Of a stretch of 5,956 nt of DNA, positions 1-5,870 are shown one piece after another. The notes under the pieces were generated by a model. The model ran no database searches and was not told where the DNA came from. It saw only the letters and a program-made list of their open reading frames with translations. Position numbers and translations under genes: made by a program. This DNA is from an uncultured Sulfurovum sp. Lineage in GTDB: Bacteria > Campylobacterota > Campylobacteria > Campylobacterales > Sulfurovaceae. The stretch spans positions 1 to 5,956 of the forward strand of contig CACVAR010000181.1 in the NCBI GenBank assembly GCA_902727905.1, written 5' to 3'. Within the stretch, counting starts at the first letter, position 1. Each line of letters opens with the position of its first letter.

Positions 1-26
1 GTTCTTGGAAAACGCTCTTTAAAGAG

Positions 27-1532
27 ATGATTATCTCCATGATTGCCACCAACAAAAACGACTTACTCTGGTATGCCAATTTTCTAAGTCGCTGTGAGTA
101 TGAATTTCATTTTAATGAATCCTTCGTCTCAGCCGTTTACTTTAATGGGAAAAACTTTGTGATTGTTGTTAACCCGTTAATATTGGGACTTATTCATAAA
201 GACCAAATCATTGCCATACTCAAACACAGTGCTGGACATATGATTAACCATCACTTTATCCGAAGTTCTAAAGATGAAACGGCTGACAAAGAAATTATTG
301 AAACAGCCAAAGACATCGTCATTAATGGTAGTCGGGATGTTCCCTACATTAAAGACCTACCCAGTACAGGAGCGTATAAAGACTCATCGCTTAAAGCTCT
401 TTTTTACCAAGTCTTAACCGAAAAGTATAAAATTGAAAGCTATGAAACGGGTAGAGAGTTTGAATACTATGTCGAACTCATGCTAGCCAGCGAAACGGAA
501 GAGGAAGATTCCGACGAAGAGAATGCTTCTTGCTCAAGTAGTTTAGGCAATGACGCTTCCGATGAAGAAGAGACGCAGGTGGAGCCAGAGGCTTCAGACG
601 ATAGCGAGGAAAACAATGAATCCCCTCAAAACGCTGAAGAAAACCATAGCGAAGATGAAACAACTATGGACTCCGAATCCAGCGATGAGAATGCCCAAGA
701 GCGTAACGAGACCGACGGAACAAACAGCGAACCCGACTCCCTACCTGCCCAAACCCTAGAAGCTTTAAACAATGGTGAGTGCAACATCGACAGTCATGAG
801 TTTGGCGAGCAACTTCAAGAAACCGTAGGGCTTGATGACAGTCTAGTAGAGTCGTTTATGAACAGCACCTTACAAGAGATGATAGAGGACTCAACAAGTT
901 TTGCAAGAGGTTTTACGCCCAGCGAAGCCATGGAAGCCCTCAACCGAATTGAAAAAAGAAGGTCACACAAGGAGTGGCAAAAGATTTTTAACAAAAAGAT
1001 GCGAAACTCCTTGACCAACTCCTTACGCTACAGAGAACCCAACAAGTCACGACAGCACCCTATTTATCACGATGATTTAGATTTGTATGGTTACAGTCCC
1101 GGGAAAAAACCCAAGCTTGCTGTGGTGCTTGATGTTTCAGGTTCAGTTGACGACAAACTGCTAACAGCACTCATGTCTGAAGTCCAAGCCATCCAACGAA
1201 AATACGCCATTAAAAATGTGACCTTAGTCCAAGTAGATGCTGAAATAAAAACCGTCGATAAGTTTGGCGTTCATGACAAGTTCATCGTAAGACAGGGTAA
1301 TGGTGGAACGGTGATGGAACCAGGCTTTAAAGCTCTCTTGCAACAGTCAAGTCGTAACATTCCCAACATCATCATTTGTGCTACCGACGGAGAGATAGAA
1401 GAGAGGTTTGAACAAATTAAACTGCCAAGTAAAGTGCAAGTCATTTGGCTGGTGGCTCAAGAGGGTAAGTTACTCTTCGATACCACCCAATACCCAAAAC
1501 AGCAGATGCATGTTATTGCATTTTCGGGGTAG
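27..1532 (+). CDS. VWA-like domain protein (DUF2201 family, putative MoxR-ATPase partner) with degenerate metallopeptidase motif
   Basis: A 501-residue cytoplasmic protein with the two-part DUF2201 architecture. Residues 1-150 match the family's 'putative metallopeptidase' region: an H-x3-H motif at H67-H71, a further His at H75, then the D96/N100 'AKDIVIN' stretch. The Glu expected after the first His is Ser (HSAGH), so peptidase activity is doubtful. Residues about 155-240 are an acidic, Ser/Asn-rich low-complexity linker. Residues about 362-500 form a VWA domain with a MIDAS metal site: D369-x-S371-x-S373, T428 in GNGGT, and D454 in ATDGE. Such proteins usually work with a MoxR-type AAA+ ATPase in metal insertion or complex remodelling; that partner would lie upstream, off the window. 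The start at 27 forms an ATGA overlap with a frame that stops at 28-30. The reading frame is open to the left edge and a second ATG lies at 39, so the exact start is uncertain. The substrate is unknown. Confidence 0.88.
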   Translation: MIISMIATNKNDLLWYANFLSRCEYEFHFNESFVSAVYFNGKNFVIVVNPLILGLIHKDQIIAILKHSAGHMINHHFIRSSKDETADKEIIETAKDIVINGSRDVPYIKDLPSTGAYKDSSLKALFYQVLTEKYKIESYETGREFEYYVELMLASETEEEDSDEENASCSSSLGNDASDEEETQVEPEASDDSEENNESPQNAEENHSEDETTMDSESSDENAQERNETDGTNSEPDSLPAQTLEALNNGECNIDSHEFGEQLQETVGLDDSLVESFMNSTLQEMIEDSTSFARGFTPSEAMEALNRIEKRRSHKEWQKIFNKKMRNSLTNSLRYREPNKSRQHPIYHDDLDLYGYSPGKKPKLAVVLDVSGSVDDKLLTALMSEVQAIQRKYAIKNVTLVQVDAEIKTVDKFGVHDKFIVRQGNGGTVMEPGFKALLQQSSRNIPNIIICATDGEIEERFEQIKLPSKVQVIWLVAQEGKLLFDTTQYPKQQMHVIAFSG

Positions 1533-1533
1533 A

Positions 1534-1552
1534 AGGGTGTTTGGTACACCCT
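1534..1552. terminator. Hairpin between convergent stop codons (possible bidirectional terminator)
   Basis: A perfect 7-bp stem (AGGGTGT at 1534-1540, ACACCCT at 1546-1552) closes a 5-base loop. It begins two bases after the VWA stop codon, and its right arm overlaps the stop codon of the convergent toxin gene (1551-1553). No clear U-tract follows on either strand, so intrinsic termination is only likely, not certain. Its place between two converging genes is the main argument. Confidence 0.45.
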
Positions 1553-2009
1553 ATTCTATTTCTAAAAGCATCTTCTCTATTAAACTTTTGTTAATTCTAT
1601 ACCCATGAAGCAAGGCATCTTTTAAAAATGTTTTTGCTTCTTCTTTAGAAATAAACCCTTTTTTAATGTTCAAATAGACAATTCCTAAAAGCCCTATAAT
1701 CTCTAAGCCTTGTCGCATGGCTATTTTTCGACCTTTTTTTTCATCGATTATTAGTTTACTTTCCAACTCCAAGGCTAAAGCAATGGCTTCACTCTCTCCT
1801 AAGTCCAAAAGTGACTTCATGGTCTCTAGTGCTTCAGAAGGTTTTGGTGCTTGTACCGACATAAATGAAGGTAACTCTAGCGACTTTTTAACCGATATTT
1901 CATCATAAACCGAAGGTGGAATAATGATTTTAGGAAAAAGGTTAGAAAGCAGTTCCAAGCGATTCAAATCAAAAAGAATAATCAGTGTTGTACTGTCACT
2001 AACAATCAT
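1551..2009 (-). CDS. DUF3368 / PIN-like domain toxin (putative RNase) of a type II toxin-antitoxin pair
   Basis: A 152-residue protein with the PIN-like DUF3368 pattern. It opens with 'IVSDSTTLIILF', giving acidic residue D5. 'VYDEIS' supplies D36/E37, 'LDLGESEAIALA' supplies E72/E74, and 'LIIDEKKGRKIA' supplies D89/E90. These acidic residues would form the Mg-dependent active site; in the PIN superfamily such toxins cleave RNA. Length is usual for the family, and no active-site position is obviously missing. The start ATG (2007-2009) overlaps the stop of the upstream antitoxin gene as ATGA, the classic arrangement for translationally coupled toxin-antitoxin genes. Only a weak GGATGG precedes it, which suggests translation depends on coupling. 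UPF0175 proteins are commonly encoded next to DUF3368 proteins, which supports the assignment. The target RNA is unknown. Confidence 0.85.
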   Translation of the reverse strand: MIVSDSTTLIILFDLNRLELLSNLFPKIIIPPSVYDEISVKKSLELPSFMSVQAPKPSEALETMKSLLDLGESEAIALALELESKLIIDEKKGRKIAMRQGLEIIGLLGIVYLNIKKGFISKEEAKTFLKDALLHGYRINKSLIEKMLLEIE

Positions 2010-2329
2010 AAAAAACCATCCATAAACTTCATGTCATCTTCAAATTCATAATCAATGACATCCACACCCATAAGTGTGAGTAGTTTCATGGCTTCTTCGT
2101 GACTTTTATCTAAGGCTTTAGCAAACTGTCCCAAACTAATATAAGATTTTTTATAGGCATCTACCATTAACGCCGTTTTCAATCCATCGGTCACAATGGC
2201 ATCATCAAAAGAAAATGCCATGCCAATTGGTTTACTGCGTTTGGTTATCATGGTATATTCATCTGCTTCTAATGAACGTGTTAAGATTGCTGGGTTTACT
2301 TGTAGTTCTTTTATTCCTATGGTTTGCAT
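2006..2329 (-). CDS. Antitoxin with Phd/YefM-like N-terminus and UPF0175 C-terminus
   Basis: A 107-residue protein that looks like two short antitoxin modules joined. Residues 1-42 ('MQTIGIKELQVNPA...', 'YTMITKRSKPIGMAF') follow the Phd/YefM pattern of a small DNA-binding dimerisation domain with its 'ITKRSKPI' strand. Residues about 50-100 ('LMVDAYKKSYISLGQFAKAL', '...LLTLMGVDVIDYEFEDD') match UPF0175, a small helix-turn-helix-like family usually found next to DUF3368/PIN toxins. The acidic tail (EFEDDMKFMDG) would be the toxin-binding segment. The start at 2329 is backed by a strong AAAGG six bases upstream and by a promoter at 2362-2390. The gene leads the operon and overlaps the toxin gene by four bases. 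Autoregulation is expected for the family. The module assignment is by motif recognition only. Confidence 0.8.
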   Translation of the reverse strand: MQTIGIKELQVNPAILTRSLEADEYTMITKRSKPIGMAFSFDDAIVTDGLKTALMVDAYKKSYISLGQFAKALDKSHEEAMKLLTLMGVDVIDYEFEDDMKFMDGFL

Positions 2330-2344
2330 GATATTCCTTTTTTT

Positions 2345-2395
2345 AAGTACTTACTTTTAGTAGTATAACAAAATATGCCTAAACTATCAAGTACT
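2345..2395. promoter_or_regulatory. Pair of AAGTACT repeats flanking the antitoxin promoter (candidate operators)
   Basis: AAGTACT occurs at 2345-2351, as part of the palindrome AAGTACTT just downstream of the expected transcription start, and again at 2389-2395, touching the -35 box. The copies are 44 bases apart, about four helical turns. An inverted repeat TACTTTTAGTA (2352-2362) lies between the first copy and the -10 box. Sites in these positions fit binding by the antitoxin for autorepression. A third AAGTACTT at 2521-2528 is outside the promoter, so chance occurrence in AT-rich DNA cannot be excluded. Confidence 0.4.
2362..2390 (-). promoter_or_regulatory. Sigma70-type promoter of the toxin-antitoxin operon
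   Basis: Read on the minus strand, a -35 box TTGATA (2385-2390) and a -10 box TATACT (2362-2367) are separated by exactly 17 bases. Transcription would start near 2355, giving a leader of about 25 bases before the antitoxin ATG, with the AAAGG ribosome binding site at 2336-2340. Match, spacing and position all agree. Confidence 0.7.
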
Positions 2396-2586
2396 AAAAA
2401 AGTTCCATATTTCTCTCATATAAGACATTAAATCATCATTCGTTAATGCTAAGATTCCTAAGATGACATAAATAGAGAACTGTATAAATCTATTGTTTAG
2501 ATTTTTGCTCGTGCATCTCAAAGTACTTGGTTGTAGTCGTCCAAAATGTAAAGATGTTACAATAGATTAAAAAAACTAAAAGACAT
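2387..2586 (-). pseudogene. Frameshifted remnant of a small membrane protein gene downstream of the subtilase
   Basis: No single intact frame covers this stretch, but three successive frames read like one small protein. It starts at ATG 2584-2586 (MSFSFF). After a run of seven T it continues in the next frame with 'LIYCNIFTFWTTTTKYFEM', and that frame stops shortly after a run of five A. The third frame continues with 'NRFIQFSIYVILGILAL' and an end rich in aromatic and charged residues, stopping at TGA 2387-2389. The result would be about 65 residues with two hydrophobic segments. Both breaks lie in or beside homopolymers, as expected from slippage mutation or assembly indels. It follows the subtilase stop by 21 bases on the same strand, so it would be the second gene of that unit. 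Its stop overlaps the -35 box of the toxin-antitoxin promoter. I do not recognise the family. Otherwise the region is plain intergenic DNA. Confidence 0.35.
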
Positions 2587-2607
2587 TAGAAAAAATTATT
2601 ATTCCTA

Positions 2608-4842
2608 TTACAAAAACCAACCTGTAATAGCTTTAACTCCATTAGATAGACCACGTACTATAGTATTAACTACTACTCTAGTGCTATTTTCTACTATATC
2701 AATAGCATCATTTAAAACTTCTCCTCCCGTATCGACTACAGTATCTATTATTTCTTCTACCTCTTCTATATCTTCTCCTAAGGAATTAATTATTGAAACT
2801 AATTCAGGGTTAGATAAGAGTATGGAAACTAACTCTTCTCCTCCTTCATCCAAAACAGAATCTATTCTATCTCCAAATACAACAGGTAACCAAGCAGGAG
2901 GGAAAAAGCGATTTCCTACAGAACCCTCTAAATTCATTCCAAAAAAATCATCTAGCTTATCTATCACTGGAGGAAAAGGGTATATAGATGGGTTAGGTAA
3001 AGATTTGAGCTTTAATAAATTACTTAAATCAAGAATACCAGGACCATTAATTAACGTATTCCAACCACTAGGTTCTCTCGCTGTTTTATGTAAGTGTGCA
3101 CGGAATAATTCTTGTAACGAATTTCCTCCACTTAGTTGATTAATTAGAGTATTACGATTAAAAGTTTGTAGCCAAAGAGCTGCTGCTCCAGCAACAATAG
3201 CAGTAGCATAAGATGTTCCATTTCCTGAACGCACTATAGCACCTCTACCTTTCCAACTAGGTACACAAATATTTTTTGAAGGTGCTGAAATATCTAATTT
3301 ACTATTAAAAATCAAAGGTATATTGTAAGCAGATCCTACCCATGGTAAATCATCCATTGTCGATCCACCAACAGCTATACAGTCAGAATATGAAGCAGGA
3401 GCAACAATCATTTGACTATAATTTCCTGCAGCTGCAACAACTATAATATTTTTCCAAACAGCTATTTTAATAAGCCATTCTAATGAGAAAAAAGGTATAC
3501 CTCCCACACTCAAAGAAATAATATCCACATCTTCCTCTATTGCTTTAGAAATTGCAGAAGTAAGAGTTATTGTACCTACTCTAATGACACTATTTATAGC
3601 TCGAATTGATACAACTGTAGCACCTGTTGCAATTCCCTTTACTTTGGAGTCTTTTTTGTCTCCATTGTTATCCTCATACTCATGTTTACTTATTAATAAC
3701 CCACCTGTTGAAGTACCATGATGATACTGAAAAAGAGGGTTATTTCCTGAAGGAACAGCTTCTTCAGCTGATTCTGAATTAACATCAAATATATTAACAT
3801 CAGAGGATAAATCATAATTTTCACTATAATTATTTTTAAAGTTTAATTCAGGATGAGGAGTCCAGCCTGTATCAGGGTGTCCTATCCTAACTCCTGAACC
3901 ATCAATATTATTAGGTACTGTATCAAATCTAATATTTTTAAGATGCCAATCTCCACTTACATTAGAACAATCTTTATTTTCAGAAAAACTAGAAAGTGGT
4001 TTTATATATTCATACTCTAAATCAGGACTAACCGAATCTAATTTTATATCATGCTTCAAAAGATAGGATATATCAAAAAGTGTTCCATTTAAATTACAAG
4101 TTTCATTCTTGAAATCATCTAAGTAGTAAGGTAATGTTAAAATAAAAAATTTATGTTTTTTCAATTCTAATGGTAAATTAGGAAAATCCTTTTCCAAGTT
4201 TGGCATTACTTTATTAATTAGAATAGGAATTCTAGGAGGTAATTTATTTTCTGACAACTTTGTTTTCTCTCTTATTTCTATATCACTCAATAAATAACTA
4301 GTGTCTATTTCTTTGATTATTTTTTTTGTTTTATAATCAAAAGAATATATTTTATTTTTTTGATTTTTATATGATTCCCAAAACTTATCACTAATTTTTA
4401 ATAAATTAGGAATATACTTAAGGGCTATTCCTCCCAAAGCAATGTCTATAGATTTTAAAAAATCATTATCTTCAATATTTTTAGTACTATGCAATACAAA
4501 CCTCAGCAATTCATTTGGATTTCCAAAAGTATCTTCCTCTAAGGTTCTAAAGCTTTCTCCATTCATATTAGTTTCGATATGAAGGGTTCCATTCCATTTA
4601 ATATCTATAGAACTATCCCATCCCCATTTACCTTCAAAGGTATTATTTGATTCTAAATTAAAAATAAAGTTTCCCTCTTTTGATCTAACTGTATTCGTAA
4701 ATTTTCCTTTCAATACCTTACCTGTTAAATCTAATTCTCCATCAAATATTCCTCTTCCTCTAATATACTCACCTGAAACTTTGTTACCTACCTGTCTTAA
4801 AATAATCTCACCATAAGTTGTTTGCCATGTACCTGTCCACAT
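2608..4842 (-). CDS. Subtilisin-like serine protease (S8 family) with N-terminal beta-rich 'WxGTW' module, predicted cytoplasmic
   Basis: A 744-residue S8 peptidase with a complete catalytic set: D324 in HPDTG, H375 in HHGTS, oxyanion N474 in AAAGN and S544 in NGTSYA. The protease domain spans about 298-610. There is no signal peptide or N-terminal membrane segment, so the enzyme probably acts in the cytoplasm. Residues 1-90 (WTGTW, YGEIILRQ, VSGEY, GELDLTGKVLKGKF, FEGKW) form an alternating-strand, Gly/Trp-rich module like the small beta-barrel (lipocalin/avidin-like) units attached to many bacterial enzymes. Residues about 100-295 are Lys/Leu-rich and unrecognised; they could be a propeptide or sensor. 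The tail (660-744) is first acidic, then an amphipathic stretch ending in GWFL. Start choice is supported by AAAGGA (4849-4854) six bases upstream. Base composition is more AT-rich than the VWA gene. A remnant small membrane gene follows and an IS630 fragment lies upstream, suggesting transfer. The substrate is unknown. Confidence 0.9.
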   Translation of the reverse strand: MWTGTWQTTYGEIILRQVGNKVSGEYIRGRGIFDGELDLTGKVLKGKFTNTVRSKEGNFIFNLESNNTFEGKWGWDSSIDIKWNGTLHIETNMNGESFRTLEEDTFGNPNELLRFVLHSTKNIEDNDFLKSIDIALGGIALKYIPNLLKISDKFWESYKNQKNKIYSFDYKTKKIIKEIDTSYLLSDIEIREKTKLSENKLPPRIPILINKVMPNLEKDFPNLPLELKKHKFFILTLPYYLDDFKNETCNLNGTLFDISYLLKHDIKLDSVSPDLEYEYIKPLSSFSENKDCSNVSGDWHLKNIRFDTVPNNIDGSGVRIGHPDTGWTPHPELNFKNNYSENYDLSSDVNIFDVNSESAEEAVPSGNNPLFQYHHGTSTGGLLISKHEYEDNNGDKKDSKVKGIATGATVVSIRAINSVIRVGTITLTSAISKAIEEDVDIISLSVGGIPFFSLEWLIKIAVWKNIIVVAAAGNYSQMIVAPASYSDCIAVGGSTMDDLPWVGSAYNIPLIFNSKLDISAPSKNICVPSWKGRGAIVRSGNGTSYATAIVAGAAALWLQTFNRNTLINQLSGGNSLQELFRAHLHKTAREPSGWNTLINGPGILDLSNLLKLKSLPNPSIYPFPPVIDKLDDFFGMNLEGSVGNRFFPPAWLPVVFGDRIDSVLDEGGEELVSILLSNPELVSIINSLGEDIEEVEEIIDTVVDTGGEVLNDAIDIVENSTRVVVNTIVRGLSNGVKAITGWFL

Positions 4843-5015
4843 CTAATATCCTTTTTCAATAAGAGTACCATAAGTTATCAATATGTTTACTATTTATTTA
4901 AAATTATATATATTAATTATGAAACAATTAATTTATATAAAATATAGCTACTTACCTTTTACGCAATAATAGTATTTCAAAAAATCCGTCTTAAGTGCCT
5001 AACAAAAATTAAACC
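4843..5015. other. AT-rich leader between transposase fragment and subtilase, with weak promoter candidate
   Basis: No gene is visible here. On the minus strand a perfect TATAAT (4903-4908) has a poor -35 candidate TTAATT (4926-4931) at 17-base spacing, which could drive the subtilase with a leader of about 55 bases. A 7-bp inverted repeat, ATTAATT (4912-4918) and AATTAAT (4926-4932), surrounds the spacer and could be an operator or simply reflect AT richness. The outer end of the IS630 element should fall in about 4945-5015, but I could not place its terminal repeat because the other end is missing. Confidence 0.3.
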
Positions 5016-5189
5016 CTAATAAAAATCTATCCTATAATGTTTACCATAGTTATCAAATATTTTTTGGATATAAAGAAGCATATTATTCCAACTCAAATGA
5101 GTAGAATAATCAATCCAAACATACTTCATGAACCTCCAAAGGGTTTCAATAATATTTAGTTCAGGAGAATAAGGAGGAAGATATAAAAC
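5016..5189 (-). pseudogene. C-terminal fragment of an IS630-family transposase (DDE_3)
   Basis: The frame ending at the TAG at 5016-5018 reads 'VLYLPPYSPELNIIETLWR', then 'KYVWIDY', and ends '...GKHYRIDFY'. 'LPPYSPELN-IE-LW' is the hallmark of the IS630/DDE_3 transposase catalytic core; the Glu of 'NIIE' is the third acidic residue of the DDE triad. Only about 57 codons remain. An in-frame stop lies at 5190-5192, and the N-terminal helix-turn-helix and both catalytic Asp residues are absent, so it cannot be active. One frame over, 'FFSFNANK' just upstream could continue the transposase if a single base has been lost. Directly upstream on the same strand is the truncated WYL regulator; the two open frames overlap at 5161-5189. 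Confidence 0.75.
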
Positions 5190-5784
5190 TTATTCGCATT
5201 AAATGAAAAAAACCATTTAAATGTTGAGTATGAGCCGTACCCAGTGTATTAAGTGCAATGTACCAGTTATCATCTAAGTAGAGTATTTTTAAAACTTGAC
5301 ACTCTCTAAAAACATAAACTTTCTCATTGGGTTTATGATGCTTTATGGTCAAATAAGTACGATTGACAATCGCCTCTTCCAATGTTTCCAAAAGCTTAAC
5401 ACTGTGAGCATTTAACTTTTCATACGGGCTGTTTTCTATCTGATAAACAGGAGAGCTTCCATAACCCAACTTTTCTAACAACACTTTGTTTTTAGCCATA
5501 AAATCATCATACAAAACCGTGTCAACCGTAGAGAGTAAGCGTAACAATCGTTTAATAAGTTGGGGATCGGTACTGAAAAGTTCAGAGAAAGAATCCGTAG
5601 ACAAAAGGTAATAACAGTCACCTTTTTTAATTAAATTATCGGAGAAGTATTCACAAATGGTTTTAAAGTCATTTTGTAAAGTTTTAACATCCACATCATA
5701 AAGCAGTGCCAGTTCTTTCACACAGACTTTATGATGCTTCGAGAAGCGTTCCAAAATACTAAAAAGACGGATAGGTTTAGTCAT
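5161..5784 (-). pseudogene. WYL-domain transcriptional regulator, C-terminally truncated by IS630 sequence
   Basis: The open frame encodes about 207 residues, against roughly 300 or more for typical WYL regulators. Numbering from the TTG at 5790, residues 20-45 ('VCVKELALLYDVDVKTLQND') form a winged helix-turn-helix for DNA binding. Residues about 142-180 carry the first part of a WYL ligand-sensing domain, including 'LYLDDNWYIAL'. After '...FFHLMRISF' the frame runs into DNA that encodes the IS630 transposase in another frame and ends in the non-family tail 'ISSSLFS'. The rest of WYL and the C-terminal WCX region are missing, so ligand sensing or oligomerisation is probably lost, although DNA binding could remain. 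I place the start at the ATG at 5782-5784; TTG at 5788-5790 is an alternative. Neither has a convincing ribosome binding site; the nearest purine-rich AAGGTGGGAT (5811-5820) is too distant. WYL proteins often regulate defence or stress genes; its targets here are unknown. Confidence 0.75.
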
Positions 5785-5819
5785 AAACAAGTATGACCAA
5801 ATAGTTTTTTATCCCACCT

Positions 5820-5870
5820 TTATTCTTTAGCTTTAAAGATATTGATACAAGGACTTTTATCTTGTTTCAT
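5820..5870 (-). CDS. 16-residue open frame with good ribosome binding site (possible DUF1289-like N-terminal remnant)
   Basis: The start ATG (5868-5870) follows directly after the stop codon of the upstream gene and has GGAG (5876-5879) at 5-base spacing, so translation is plausible. The peptide MKQDKSPCINIFKAKE contains 'KSPCINI', which resembles the beginning of DUF1289 proteins ('SPCI..C'), but the second Cys is replaced by Phe and the frame stops after 16 codons. It may be a truncated gene, a tiny leader peptide before the WYL regulator, or chance. Confidence 0.35.
   Translation of the reverse strand: MKQDKSPCINIFKAKE

Noticed and set aside
478..1018. Short open frames overlapping the acidic linker of the VWA gene (478-663 minus, 550-759 plus, 815-1018 minus)
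   Set aside because: No ribosome binding sites or family motifs, unusual composition, and full overlap with a recognised gene.
1408..1908. Short + strand open frames across the VWA 3' end and opposite the toxin (1408-1608, 1717-1908)
   Set aside because: They overlap the VWA domain end and run antisense to the DUF3368 gene; no independent support.
2521..2528. Third AAGTACTT copy as an additional operator
   Set aside because: It lies inside the decayed small gene, far from the promoter, and an 8-base palindrome is expected by chance in DNA this AT-rich.
2681..3139. A 152-codon open frame on the + strand opposite the 3' end of the subtilase gene
   Set aside because: Very rich in Ser and Ile with no recognisable motif, and it lies entirely antisense to a well-supported protease domain and tail; it mirrors the codon pattern of the real gene.
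4945..5015. Possible IS630 terminal inverted repeat around the sequence after the transposase stop
   Set aside because: The other IS end is missing, so no inverted partner can be matched; the exact element boundary cannot be supported from this window.
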